A DNA stretch of 43,082 nt from Alphaproteobacteria bacterium MarineAlpha5_Bin7. GTDB taxonomy: Bacteria; Pseudomonadota; Alphaproteobacteria; HIMB59; GCA-002718135. The translations under genes were made by a program, and so were the position numbers. Where the stretch lies: positions 1 to 43,082 of the forward strand of contig PTKX01000007.1 in assembly GCA_002938195.1 (NCBI GenBank). The letters are read 5' to 3'. How positions within the stretch are numbered: position 1 is the first letter of the stretch; each line of letters starts with the position of its first letter. Shown in pieces: positions 1 through 10,251 of this stretch. A model generated the notes under the pieces. That model was not told where the DNA came from and did not search any database. It worked only from the letters and a program-made list of their open reading frames with translations.

Positions 1-40
1 AACTATATTTAAGCATGTGCTATCAGCCTTTATCATAAAA

Positions 41-2566
41 ATGCTAAATATTGTAAACAAGTTATTTGGTTCTGGTAGTAAAAAAATAATAAAATCTTAC
101 TCTAAAACAATCAAAAAAATTAATGAATTTGAACCAAGTCTTGCAAATTTATCTAATGAAGAATTACAAGAAAAAACAACTAATTTTAAAAAATTACTGA
201 AAGAAGGCGCAGATATTAATCAAATTTTACCCGAAGCATTTGCAGTAGTGAGGGAAGCATCAAAAAGAACTATAGGATTGAGGCATTTTGACGTTCAATT
301 AATTGGGGGAATTGTTCTTCACAAAGGAATGATTGCTGAAATGAAAACAGGTGAAGGTAAAACTCTTGTTGCAACTCTTGCCGCGTATCTGAATTCTTTA
401 TTATCGGAACCTGTACATATTATCACTGTAAATGATTATTTAGCAGAAAGAGATTCGCAATGGATGGGAAAAATATATAACTTATTAGGATTAACGGTTG
501 GTTGCGTTAATTCAAAAACAGATCATGAAAATAGATTGAATGAATATAATTGTGATATTGTTTATGCTACAAATAATGAAATCGGATTCGATTATTTAAG
601 AGATAATTTAAAAAATGAGTATAAAAATTTATTTTTTAAAAATAATGGTTTTGCCATCGTTGATGAAGTGGACAGTATATTAATAGATGAAGCAAGAACC
701 CCTTTAATTATTTCAGGTCAATCTGAAAGTTCCATAGAAATATATCCAAAAATAAATTCAATTGTAAAATTTTTTAAAGAATCAGATTTTGAAATAAATG
801 AAGAAAGCAAATCTGTACTTTTAACAACATCTGGCATGGAAATAGCAGAAAACCTTTTAATAAAAGAAGGTTTAATGAAAAGTGGCACGTTGCAAGATTT
901 GGATAATATGTCTTTAAATCACAATATAATTCAAGCTCTTAAAGCTCAAAATATTTTTATAAAAGATAAAGATTACATTATTAAAAACAACAATATTGTA
1001 ATAATAGATGAACTAAGCGGCAGACCAATGGAGGGTAGACGTTTTGGAGATGGACTGCATCAAGCAATAGAGGCAAAAGAAAATTTACAAATACAAAAAG
1101 AAAATCAAACAATAGCTTCAATAACATATCAAAATTTTTTTAGAAATTATAAAAAGTTAAGTGGTATGACAGGTACTGCTACTACTGAAGCTCCAGAATT
1201 TGAAGGCATATATAGTTTACAAGTTGTAGCAATACCACCGAATTTACCGATTACTAGAAAAGATAATGATGATCAAATTTATATGACAAAAAAAGAAAAA
1301 CTTGATGCTATTTTGAATTTAGTAACTGTAAGGCATAAATTGAAACAACCTATATTAATTGGAACCACATCAGTTGAAAGCTCAGAAATATTATCAAGTT
1401 TACTAAATAAAAATAATATTTCTCACAATGTTTTAAATGCTAAAATGCATGAAAAAGAAGCTGAAATTATTTCTAAGGCAGGGGCGCCCGGCAATGTAAC
1501 AATATCAACAAATATGGCTGGTAGAGGAACTGATATTAAATTAGGGGGCAATGAAGAAAACAGTGAAAAACTAAAAGATATTGCCATTAAATGTGGGGGC
1601 TTATTGGTAATAGGTACTGAACGACATGAGAGTAGAAGAATAGATAATCAATTAAGAGGACGTTCAGGAAGACAAGGAGATGTAGGTGAAAGTATATTTT
1701 TTTTATCACTTGAAGATGATTTGATGAGAATTTTTGGATCAAAAACACTTGAAAATGTTTTATCTAAGTTAGGTATAAAAGAAGGTGAGGCCATTACCCA
1801 CAATCTTATTACGAAAGCTCTAGAAAGAGCTCAACAAAAAGTTGAGGCACATAATTATGATATGAGAAAGCAAATTCTTAAATTTGATGATATTTTAAAT
1901 GATCAAAGAAAAATTATCTATACGAATAGAATGGATATACTAGAAACTGATGATCAGTCTGAAATAATTGATGAAATGAAGATTGATTTAATTGAAGAAA
2001 TTGTTTCAGAATGCATTCCTGCTAAAAAATATAGCCATGAATGGAATGGGAACTTATTACAAAATAAAATCAATGAAATCTTTGGAATAAATTTAAACAT
2101 CAATGAATGGATCAATGAAGATGGAGTTGATGAGGAAGAAATTAAAAAAAGAATAATTGATCAAGTAGACAAAAAATATGAAGATAAAAAGAATCAATAT
2201 TCTAAGGATTTAATGAAATTTGCGGAAAAAAGAGTTATGTTATTTCAAATTGATAAAGATTGGAGAGATCATTTAGCTGCAATGGATGCTTTGCGCAGCA
2301 GCGTAAATTTAAGAGCTATGGGAGGTAAAGATCCTTTTTATGAATATAAAAAAGAATCATTTGATTATTTTGATCAAATGTTAAGTTTGCAAAATGAAAA
2401 AGTATTAAAAACAATTTATAACATTGAACTCATAGCTTCCAATGAAGATAAAAGTATAAGTAAAAAAGTACAACCATCGTCGCCTTTAATAACAAAAAAA
2501 ATTGGAAGAAATGAGCTTTGTCCTTGTGGTTCAGGCAAAAAGTATAAACTTTGTCATGGTTCTTAA
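41..2566 (+). CDS. secA: Preprotein translocase ATPase subunit SecA
   Basis: Translation contains MKTGEGKTLVATLAAYL (Walker A), VDEVDSILIDEARTPLIISG, TNMAGRGTDIKLGG, RGRSGRQGD and a C-terminal SEC-C zinc motif CPCGSGKKYKLCHG. ATG at 41 preferred over the GTG at 17 used in the track. Confidence 0.98.
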   Translation: MLNIVNKLFGSGSKKIIKSYSKTIKKINEFEPSLANLSNEELQEKTTNFKKLLKEGADINQILPEAFAVVREASKRTIGLRHFDVQLIGGIVLHKGMIAEMKTGEGKTLVATLAAYLNSLLSEPVHIITVNDYLAERDSQWMGKIYNLLGLTVGCVNSKTDHENRLNEYNCDIVYATNNEIGFDYLRDNLKNEYKNLFFKNNGFAIVDEVDSILIDEARTPLIISGQSESSIEIYPKINSIVKFFKESDFEINEESKSVLLTTSGMEIAENLLIKEGLMKSGTLQDLDNMSLNHNIIQALKAQNIFIKDKDYIIKNNNIVIIDELSGRPMEGRRFGDGLHQAIEAKENLQIQKENQTIASITYQNFFRNYKKLSGMTGTATTEAPEFEGIYSLQVVAIPPNLPITRKDNDDQIYMTKKEKLDAILNLVTVRHKLKQPILIGTTSVESSEILSSLLNKNNISHNVLNAKMHEKEAEIISKAGAPGNVTISTNMAGRGTDIKLGGNEENSEKLKDIAIKCGGLLVIGTERHESRRIDNQLRGRSGRQGDVGESIFFLSLEDDLMRIFGSKTLENVLSKLGIKEGEAITHNLITKALERAQQKVEAHNYDMRKQILKFDDILNDQRKIIYTNRMDILETDDQSEIIDEMKIDLIEEIVSECIPAKKYSHEWNGNLLQNKINEIFGINLNINEWINEDGVDEEEIKKRIIDQVDKKYEDKKNQYSKDLMKFAEKRVMLFQIDKDWRDHLAAMDALRSSVNLRAMGGKDPFYEYKKESFDYFDQMLSLQNEKVLKTIYNIELIASNEDKSISKKVQPSSPLITKKIGRNELCPCGSGKKYKLCHGS

Positions 2567-3501
2567 TTTGAAGTGATTTCTAAAAATTTTTCATTTCTCT
2601 CTAAAACTAATTGATCTATAGGAATTTTTAAAAGTTTATTAATTTCTTCAACGATTACTTTTTCAACTATATCAAATTGCTCTTTAACAAATCTATGTGC
2701 TCCTCCAGGAGTCTCCTCAATGATTTCGTCAATAACTTTTAACTTGAAACATTCTTCAGCTGTAAGTTTTAGTGCTTCTGCCGCATCCATTACCGCCTCA
2801 TTTTTTCTCCATAGAATCGATGCACAACCCTCTGGAGAAATAACAGAATATATGGCATTTTCTAACATTAGTACTTTGTCGGCTGTTGCCATTGCAATTG
2901 CTCCACCCGAACCTCCTTCTCCTATGATTATAGAAATAATTGGAGATTTAGTCTTTAAACATTGAGCTATAGATGAAGCTATTGATTCCGATTGACCTCT
3001 TTCTTCTGCCTCCTTACCGGGAAAAGCTCCAGCTGTATCAATAAATGTAACAACTGGTAAATTAAATTTTTCAGCTAATAATAATAATCTTTGAACTTTC
3101 CTATATCCTTCAGGTTTGGCCATGCCAAAATTATGTTTTATTCTTGATTCCATGGAATTACCTTTTTCATTCCCTATAACAATAACAGAAATTTCATTTA
3201 TTTTAGCAAAGCCGCCTACAATCGACTCATCTTCTGCATATTTTTTATCTCCTGCAAGTAAAATAAAATCATTAAATATATTTTTTATATAATCCAAAGA
3301 ATGGGGTCTACTTGAATGTCTAGCAACCTGAACTTTCTGCCAAGATGTAAGCGAACTATATATTTTTTTAAATAATTCTTTTTTTTCTCTTTGTAACTTT
3401 TCAATTAGTTCAATACCATTTGAGTTATTTTCTTTTTCTAAAAGTTGAATTTTTTTATCTATATCTTCTATTAATTTTTCAAAATCAAAATATTTTATCA
3501 T
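2563..3501 (-). CDS. accA: Acetyl-CoA carboxylase carboxyltransferase subunit alpha
   Basis: FDFEKLIEDIDKKIQLLE start, RHSSRPHSLDYI, FIDTAGAFPGKEAEERGQSE and GEGGSGGAIAM motifs; typical length. Confidence 0.97.
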   Translation of the reverse strand: MIKYFDFEKLIEDIDKKIQLLEKENNSNGIELIEKLQREKKELFKKIYSSLTSWQKVQVARHSSRPHSLDYIKNIFNDFILLAGDKKYAEDESIVGGFAKINEISVIVIGNEKGNSMESRIKHNFGMAKPEGYRKVQRLLLLAEKFNLPVVTFIDTAGAFPGKEAEERGQSESIASSIAQCLKTKSPIISIIIGEGGSGGAIAMATADKVLMLENAIYSVISPEGCASILWRKNEAVMDAAEALKLTAEECFKLKVIDEIIEETPGGAHRFVKEQFDIVEKVIVEEINKLLKIPIDQLVLERNEKFLEITSN

Positions 3502-5285
3502 TAAATAATTTTGCTTTCTTGTAATATTTCAACTATCAGATTATTAAAGATATCATTTGATATAGTATTTTTTATAGCATTTAAAATTACTTTTAAGTGT
3601 GCGGGATGAATGTCAATCCAACTTTTGTTTTGGATTGAAATATTGATATACAATAAAAGCTCGCCAATATTATTTAATTTAGAACTGAGGTAAATTTTAT
3701 CCAATAAATATCTTGAAGGCATAGATCTTTTATCTATAAAATTTTTATTTTCAAAAAATTTTACTTCATGTTCATCATCTATTACTGATAAAATTGTCAA
3801 AAGTATATCTTGCCTTAAACCATCTTTATACTCTTGATTAAAAAGATCACTTTGAATTAATATGTCAATAAATTGGGATTCATCTAAAGGATTGTTTAAA
3901 TTATAAAGTAATTTTACAGATTTAATTCTTTGATCTACTCCTTCTTGATTTGAAATATAGTTTTCAGTGAATAGCAACCACTTGTTTGCTTGTTCAAAAT
4001 TTTTGTTGTAAATATGAGCTTTCACAATCTCTAAGCCATATTCATATAATTCAGCTGAAGGTTCTATATTATCAATTAGATTTCTAGAAATATCATAAGC
4101 CAATAGATTTAATTGATTGTTTTCAGCATAGATCCAAAAATCAATTAAACTCTCTAATCTTGTGATAGGTAAAAGTTGAATATTGGCTTTTTGAAAGAGA
4201 TAAGCCATATTCATTTCTAAACTATCAAATGAAGAGTTAGAATTACTTAGCTCATCATAACTAAAATCAACAGTTTGATATAAAGCTGCTAAACTCTCTG
4301 AGCTAAACATTTGTTTTTTGTAAGCTGCATGAGCTGCCTTTAATCTTAAGGAAATGTTAGATGATTTGCTTAATATAATTGGTAAAGAAAGATTTGAAGT
4401 ATCATGATCTAAAAAAATTTCAGTTAGAGGAATGTCCCCCACCCTTATCATTGCACTATATAATGTCATTGAGTCAGAAAGATAATTGAAAGAAGTTATA
4501 TCAATTTCATTTTTATCAGAATTTTGTAATTTCCAATACAATTCTTGAAAATACGTATCTTTGTCATTAGCATCTAATAAAAGAGAGTTTAAAAAATTTG
4601 CTTCTTCAACCTCACCCTTGATATACGTACAAAATATATCTACTTTCAATAAAAAATTAGGATCTATTTTTGTAGTTTTTCTTTCAATTGTATTATTAAA
4701 ATCGCATGCTTCAATTAAATCATATTTTAAAAAAGAATAATTTAATTTAAATAAGTTATAAAAATCAATATTCTTTTTATTTTCAAATAAATTAATTAAT
4801 TTAAAAGATATTTCAGTTTGTTGAAGTTTAATCAAATTTTTAATTTTTAAATGATTAAAATCATCCTTAGTTATATTCTTAGGCTTTGAATCAGATTCTA
4901 AAAATTGAATTAGTAATTTATTCAGAACAATAGAATTTGATAAGTTTATTTTATCAAATAAAAAAAATAAATCTTCTTTGCTCGAATTCTCCCATGGAGT
5001 AGGTAAGGAATATATCTCATTATTTTTTTTAATTGATATTTCTTCAATATTTATATCTTCAGGTACGCTCTCTTCGTCATTAAGTAGTGATCCTTCTATT
5101 TGTATTTCTTCATTTGAAAAACTTTTATCTTCTTCAATTGTTCCATCTTCATTATTATTTTCTTGGGCAGCTTCAATTAAACCTTGGTCAATATTGTCAT
5201 TCTCATGCAATTCAATAATTGTAATATCTTCAGCCATTAGTTGAAAAGATAAAACAAAAAATATTAAGTAAAATAATGTTCTCAT
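3501..5285 (-). CDS. Uncharacterised secreted or membrane-anchored protein (594 aa), acidic N-terminal region, possibly helical-repeat
   Basis: Long ORF with signal-peptide-like N-terminus (MRTLFYLIFFVLSFQLMAED), Asp/Glu/Asn-rich stretch, then Leu-rich helical sequence; lies between accA and aroK. TAATG overlap with accA. Confidence 0.75.
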   Translation of the reverse strand: MRTLFYLIFFVLSFQLMAEDITIIELHENDNIDQGLIEAAQENNNEDGTIEEDKSFSNEEIQIEGSLLNDEESVPEDINIEEISIKKNNEIYSLPTPWENSSKEDLFFLFDKINLSNSIVLNKLLIQFLESDSKPKNITKDDFNHLKIKNLIKLQQTEISFKLINLFENKKNIDFYNLFKLNYSFLKYDLIEACDFNNTIERKTTKIDPNFLLKVDIFCTYIKGEVEEANFLNSLLLDANDKDTYFQELYWKLQNSDKNEIDITSFNYLSDSMTLYSAMIRVGDIPLTEIFLDHDTSNLSLPIILSKSSNISLRLKAAHAAYKKQMFSSESLAALYQTVDFSYDELSNSNSSFDSLEMNMAYLFQKANIQLLPITRLESLIDFWIYAENNQLNLLAYDISRNLIDNIEPSAELYEYGLEIVKAHIYNKNFEQANKWLLFTENYISNQEGVDQRIKSVKLLYNLNNPLDESQFIDILIQSDLFNQEYKDGLRQDILLTILSVIDDEHEVKFFENKNFIDKRSMPSRYLLDKIYLSSKLNNIGELLLYINISIQNKSWIDIHPAHLKVILNAIKNTISNDIFNNLIVEILQESKII

Positions 5286-5410
5286 TGAATATCTAATTGA
5301 TAACTTTCAGAAAAAAGTCTGGAAGGGGAAGGAATATCAACTGAGAACAAACCTATTAATCCCAATACAACTAATATTGAAAGAATTATTAATAAATACC
5401 TTTTTTTCAT
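5282..5410 (-). CDS. Putative 42-aa single-pass membrane mini-protein
   Basis: Manual translation: MKKRYLLIILSILVVLGLIGLFSVDIPSPSRLFSESYQLDIQ*; hydrophobic segment; stop overlaps the downstream ATG as ATGA (5282-5285). Not in the supplied ORF track (below its length cutoff). Confidence 0.55.
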   Translation of the reverse strand: MKKRYLLIILSILVVLGLIGLFSVDIPSPSRLFSESYQLDIQ

Positions 5411-5509
5411 AATTTAATCTTAAATAAATGATATAAAAAACTTTAAATACAGATAAATATTATTTTTTTAAGTTATTTTTAGTAAATGAATTAAAATATT
5501 GTCAAAAAT

Positions 5510-6076
5510 ATGGAAAAGCTTAATTTTAGCAAAATATTGAAAGATTTTAGTAAAAAAAATATTGCTATTATGGGCCACATGGGCTCAGGGAAAAGTGTTA
5601 TAGGGAAGATTATAGCTAAAAAATTTAACTTTAAGCATTTAGACAGTGATAGGGAAATAGTTAAATTAGAAAAAAAAACAATCAATAATATATTTAATAA
5701 TCAAGGTGAAAAATATTTTAGAGGTATTGAAAAAAAAATTATCCTAAAAATGTTGAATAAAAATGATATTATCATTTCTTTAGGGGGTGGTTCAATATTA
5801 GATAAATCAATTAGAAAAGAATTAAAAAATAATTCAATAACTATATTCCTAGATGTAGAAATTTCAGAGTTAATAAAAAGATTAGAAAAATCAAATCATA
5901 GACCTCTGCTCAAAAACGTTAGCATTGAAAAGAAAATTAAAGAACTGGACATAGTAAGAAGAAAGTATTATTTACTTTCAGATATTGTTATAAAAAATGC
6001 AATTTCGCCACATGAAACATATAAGAATTTCATTTTAAAGTTCTTAAGCCTCAATGAAAAAAATATTAACAGTTGA
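5510..6076 (+). CDS. aroK: Shikimate kinase
   Basis: GHMGSGKSVIGKIIAKKF Walker A, DSDREIV, SLGGGSI motifs; followed by aroB. Confidence 0.95.
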   Translation: MEKLNFSKILKDFSKKNIAIMGHMGSGKSVIGKIIAKKFNFKHLDSDREIVKLEKKTINNIFNNQGEKYFRGIEKKIILKMLNKNDIIISLGGGSILDKSIRKELKNNSITIFLDVEISELIKRLEKSNHRPLLKNVSIEKKIKELDIVRRKYYLLSDIVIKNAISPHETYKNFILKFLSLNEKNINS

Positions 6077-7124
6077 TAATAAATATATTAATTCAAAAAT
6101 AATTATTGAAAATAATTCAATAAAAAAATTTTTAAAATTAGAAGAAAAAAAAGATAATAAAATTTTTATTTTAATCGATAAAAAAGTTTTTAATACAAAT
6201 AATTTTTTTGTAAAAAAAAGAAAAAATATTTTTTGCTTACAAATAAACAGTAACGAAAAAATTAAATCTTTTAATTCATATAAAATAATAATTAACTATT
6301 TATTAAAGAATAATATTGATAGATCTTCAACATTAATAGCTATAGGTGGAGGAACTATAGGGGATCTTTCTGGTTTTATTGCAAGCACTATTCTAAGAGG
6401 TGTTAGATTTATTTCCATACCTACAACACTATTATCTCAAGTTGATAGCTCAATTGGAGGAAAGAATGGCATCAATGTATCTTATGGCAAAAATCTAGTA
6501 GGTACATTTTATCATCCTCATTTAGTTATAGTTGATCCAGCGATTTTAAAATCATTATCAATTAGACAAATGAGATCTGGGTATGCAGAAATATTAAAAT
6601 ATGCTTTAATAAATGATAAAAAATTTTATCTCTGGTTGAAAAAAAATTATTCTGCAATTTTGACAAAAAAGAGAAATTTTTTAATAAAATCAATTGAAAA
6701 AAGTATAAAAATTAAATTAAAATACATAGTTTCGGATGAAAAAGAAAAATTAATAAACTCTGCATCAAGAGCAATGTTAAATTTTGGACATACCTTTGGA
6801 CATGCTCTGGAAGCAATGAATCAATATAAAACTAATTTAACTCATGGAGAGGCTGTATCAATCGGAATGGTAACTTCAGCAAAAATATCCCATAAACTTA
6901 AAAAAATAAATAAATTAGAGTTTGATGACATAATAAATCATATTAAGAATGTTGGCCTTCCTTTTTCTAGTAAAAATTTAAAAAATCCGAAGATTTATAA
7001 TTTAATATCTTCAGACAAAAAAAATATGAATAACTCAATTAATTTAATATTATTAAAAAAAATTGGATCCGCATATTATAAAAGAGGATTAAACATTAAC
7101 AAATTGAAAAATTTAACCAAATAA
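6054..7124 (+). CDS. aroB: 3-dehydroquinate synthase
   Basis: IGGGTIGDLSGFIASTILRGVRFISIPTTLLSQVDSSIGGKNGIN and NFGHTFGHALE motifs; overlaps aroK by 23 bp. Confidence 0.97.
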   Translation: MKKILTVDNKYINSKIIIENNSIKKFLKLEEKKDNKIFILIDKKVFNTNNFFVKKRKNIFCLQINSNEKIKSFNSYKIIINYLLKNNIDRSSTLIAIGGGTIGDLSGFIASTILRGVRFISIPTTLLSQVDSSIGGKNGINVSYGKNLVGTFYHPHLVIVDPAILKSLSIRQMRSGYAEILKYALINDKKFYLWLKKNYSAILTKKRNFLIKSIEKSIKIKLKYIVSDEKEKLINSASRAMLNFGHTFGHALEAMNQYKTNLTHGEAVSIGMVTSAKISHKLKKINKLEFDDIINHIKNVGLPFSSKNLKNPKIYNLISSDKKNMNNSINLILLKKIGSAYYKRGLNINKLKNLTK

Positions 7125-7132
7125 TTTTTAAT

Positions 7133-8389
7133 ATGACATTTTATAATCTTTTATTATTGTTTATAATAATTTTCCTTATATTATTATCTGGCTTCTTATC
7201 TGGCTCTGAAACCGCTATAACAGCTGCATCAAAGGCCAAAATTATTTCAAAAATAAAAAAAGGTAGCAAAAAAGCCACATATGTAAAAAAAATAATAGAT
7301 ATGAAAGATAGAGTGATTTCTTCATTACTTTTATCTAATAATCTTGTAAATATTTTAGCATCATCACTCGCTACCGCTTATTTTTATGATTTATTTGGAG
7401 TTACTGGAATTTTTTATGCTACATTATTAATGACTTTTTTATTAGTGCTGTTTGCAGAAGTATTGCCAAAAACCTATGCAATAAATAGACCTACAAGAAC
7501 TGCTATAATTATAGCTCCAATAATTTATTATTTGAATAAGATGCTTACTCCTTTTGTGTTTATAATTAATTCAATTGTGATTGTATTTATAAACAAGAAA
7601 AATTTCTCTAACGTCAAAATTGCTGATGAACAGTCTGAAGAAGAGCTACGCGGAGTAATTGACCTCTACAAAACATCAAATCCTGACTATGAGCATGAAA
7701 AGGAAATGTTACAAAGTATTCTTACTTTAAACGATACCACAGTAGAAGAAGTAATGACTCATAGAAAAAATATTGTTTCGATTGATATTGAAAGCAATAT
7801 ATCCAATATTATAGATTCCATAAATAACAGTAGTTTCACTAGAATTCCATTTTGGAAAAATAATCAAGAAAACATTATTGGTATTTTTGATAAGAGAACA
7901 ATTAATATTGATATAAATAAAAATTTAGAAGATAATAAAATTATCTTAGAAAATTTAAAAAAACCTTGGTTTATTCCTGAGACAACAAATTTACTAGATC
8001 AATTAGTATCTTTTAAAAAAAGAAAAGAACACTTATCTTTCATTATAGATGAATATGGGGAGCTTTTAGGGTTAATAACTCTTGAAGATATTATTGAGGA
8101 GATTGTAGGAGAGATAATTGATGAAATGGATGCTCCTCAAAGTGAATTTAAAATTAATAGTCAGGGTAAAATTATTGCAGATGGAAGTAGAAATATCAAA
8201 GATTTATATAGGGAATTTGATTTAGAATCACCTGAGACAGATGCTAGTACATTAGGAGGTTATGTTATGAATCTTGCGAAGAAGATACCTCTATATGGTG
8301 AAATAGTTAATGACAAAAATTTTAAATATAAAGTCTTATCTCATTCCAGAAAGCAAATACACAGACTAGAAATAACAAAAATTATTTAG
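7133..8389 (+). CDS. HlyC/CorC (CNNM)-family membrane protein with CBS and CorC_HlyC domains
   Basis: N-terminal multi-TM region (LSGFLSGSETAITAASKAKI), EEVMTHRKNIVSID CBS pair, IIDEYGELLGLITLEDIIEEIVGEI. Confidence 0.92.
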   Translation: MTFYNLLLLFIIIFLILLSGFLSGSETAITAASKAKIISKIKKGSKKATYVKKIIDMKDRVISSLLLSNNLVNILASSLATAYFYDLFGVTGIFYATLLMTFLLVLFAEVLPKTYAINRPTRTAIIIAPIIYYLNKMLTPFVFIINSIVIVFINKKNFSNVKIADEQSEEELRGVIDLYKTSNPDYEHEKEMLQSILTLNDTTVEEVMTHRKNIVSIDIESNISNIIDSINNSSFTRIPFWKNNQENIIGIFDKRTINIDINKNLEDNKIILENLKKPWFIPETTNLLDQLVSFKKRKEHLSFIIDEYGELLGLITLEDIIEEIVGEIIDEMDAPQSEFKINSQGKIIADGSRNIKDLYREFDLESPETDASTLGGYVMNLAKKIPLYGEIVNDKNFKYKVLSHSRKQIHRLEITKII

Positions 8390-8636
8390 ATATATTGATT
8401 TCTAATGCATGCAAACCTGAATCAAATTCTTTTTTTAAACACTTATTTATTTTTCTGTGTAAAAAAAGTTTAGAATAATTTTTATTTTTTATACTCAAGG
8501 TAATTTTAAAATGCGTTTCTTGGGTGCCATCAAATTGGCCGTGCCCTTTATGCAAATTAGATAAATCATCAACAATAATTGATGATTTAGGCATATTTTT
8601 TTTTAATATTTGTTCAATTCTTTTTTTACGATTCAT
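8382..8636 (-). CDS. bolA: BolA family protein
   Basis: IVDDLSNLHKGHGQFDGTQETHFKITL and the C-terminal LHALEI motif; about 84 aa. Confidence 0.9.
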   Translation of the reverse strand: MNRKKRIEQILKKNMPKSSIIVDDLSNLHKGHGQFDGTQETHFKITLSIKNKNYSKLFLHRKINKCLKKEFDSGLHALEINISK

Positions 8637-8659
8637 CTTTTTTGATTTATATTGATTAA

Positions 8660-9256
8660 ATGTCTAAATTCAAAATAAATATTGTAAAAAATTCTCTTTC
8701 GTGGGAATCAAAAAGATCAGTATATATTTGTGATCATTTTGATTGCAAAGAAATAGGCAGATTTAGAGCTCCTAAATCAAGAATTAAAATTAATGAATAT
8801 TTTATGTTCTGCTTAAAACATGTTAAAGAATACAATAAATCATGGGATTTTTACAAAGGACTGAATGTTGATCAAATTGAATTATCTATGAGAAAAGATA
8901 CTGTTTGGGATAGACCTTCATGGCCGCTAAATGGCAATCCAAATTCTATCGTTGATCAAATCAAAGATTTTTTAAATAATGATTATAGTTTATTTGAAAA
9001 AGATAAAGATTTGCAGGGTTTTCTTAAAAATAAGCTAATAGATGAAAAACTGACTAAAGAGGAGAATAATAGCATTAATATTTTACAGTTAACTTTACCT
9101 ATTTCTATAGATGAAATTAAAAAAAAATATAAAAAATTAGTGAAAATTTTTCATCCTGATGTAAATGACAACAATAAAGAGGCAGAAAAAAAATTTAAAG
9201 AAATCAGTGAGGCTTATAAAATCTTGCTTAAAAAATTTCTTAACAAGAGTAAATAA
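8660..9256 (+). CDS. J-domain protein with C-terminal J domain and N-terminal Cys/His cluster
   Basis: C-terminal [40 protein letters not shown] with HPD motif; N-terminal CDHFDC...FCLKH. Confidence 0.88.
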   Translation: MSKFKINIVKNSLSWESKRSVYICDHFDCKEIGRFRAPKSRIKINEYFMFCLKHVKEYNKSWDFYKGLNVDQIELSMRKDTVWDRPSWPLNGNPNSIVDQIKDFLNNDYSLFEKDKDLQGFLKNKLIDEKLTKEENNSINILQLTLPISIDEIKKKYKKLVKIFHPDVNDNNKEAEKKFKEISEAYKILLKKFLNKSK

Positions 9257-9258
9257 AT

Positions 9259-10251
9259 ATGGATAATAAAAATAAAAATACAAACTTTATGGGATCTCCT
9301 GATATTAAAATAGACACTAAAAAGATATTTGGATTTGAGTGCCCTTTTGATGTTACAGGTTTTGATAAAAAAAATGAATATGTTCCAGATATTGACCATA
9401 ATTACAAATTTGATCCCGAAACTACAAAATCTATTTTAGCGGGATTTTCAAACAATAAGAGAGTTCTTGTAAGTGGTTTTCATGGCACAGGAAAATCTAC
9501 ACATATTGAACAAGTAGCTGCGAGATTAAATTGGCCTTGTATTAGAATTAACTTAGATAGCCATATAAGTAGAATTGATTTAATTGGTAAGGATGTAATA
9601 GTTTTAAAAGATGGAAAACAAATTACTGAGTTTCAAGATGGAATGTTACCCTGGTCATATCAAAATCCGGTTGCACTTGTATTTGATGAATATGATGCTG
9701 GAAGACCAGATGTAATGTTTGTAATACAAAGAATCTTGGAGGCTGAAGGTAAATTGACTTTAGTGGATCAAGCTCGAATAATATCTCCCCATAAATATTT
9801 TAGATTATTTGCTACAGCTAATACTATCGGGCTCGGAGATACTTCAGGTCTTTATCATGGTACTCAACAAATAAATCAAGGACAAATTGATAGATGGAAT
9901 ATTGTAACAACCTTAAACTACTTAGAAAATAATGAAGAAGTTGAAATTGTTTTAAGTAAAGTTAAAAAACTTAATAATAAAGAAGGTAAAGACATCATTC
10001 AGAGTATGGTCACAACAGCTGACTTGACTAGATCTGGTTTCGTAAATGGAGATATTTCAACAGTTATGAGCCCAAGAACAGTAATTACTTGGGCAGAAAA
10101 TTATCTTATTTTCAAAGATATTGAGTATTCTTTTAAACTATCTTTTCTAAATAGATGTGACGAGCTTGAAAGAAACGTTGTACACGAATATTATCAAAGA
10201 GCCTTTGGTATAGATATATCTGACGCTAAGGTTATAAATGTCAAAGAATGA
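9259..10251 (+). CDS. cobS: Aerobic cobaltochelatase subunit CobS (AAA+ ATPase)
   Basis: [92 protein letters not shown]; immediately followed by cobT. Confidence 0.95.
   Translation: MDNKNKNTNFMGSPDIKIDTKKIFGFECPFDVTGFDKKNEYVPDIDHNYKFDPETTKSILAGFSNNKRVLVSGFHGTGKSTHIEQVAARLNWPCIRINLDSHISRIDLIGKDVIVLKDGKQITEFQDGMLPWSYQNPVALVFDEYDAGRPDVMFVIQRILEAEGKLTLVDQARIISPHKYFRLFATANTIGLGDTSGLYHGTQQINQGQIDRWNIVTTLNYLENNEEVEIVLSKVKKLNNKEGKDIIQSMVTTADLTRSGFVNGDISTVMSPRTVITWAENYLIFKDIEYSFKLSFLNRCDELERNVVHEYYQRAFGIDISDAKVINVKE

Noticed and set aside
17-40. Extended SecA start at GTG 17
   Set aside because: MLNIVNKLFGSGSKK from the ATG at 41 matches typical SecA N-termini.
2720-5244. Antisense ORFs 2720-2965 and 4978-5244 on the + strand
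   Set aside because: Opposite accA and the 594-aa gene; Ser/Ile-rich shadow frames without supporting features.
9247-9262. Cobalamin riboswitch upstream of cobS
   Set aside because: Only 2 bp between the J-domain gene and cobS; no riboswitch-like conserved boxes seen.
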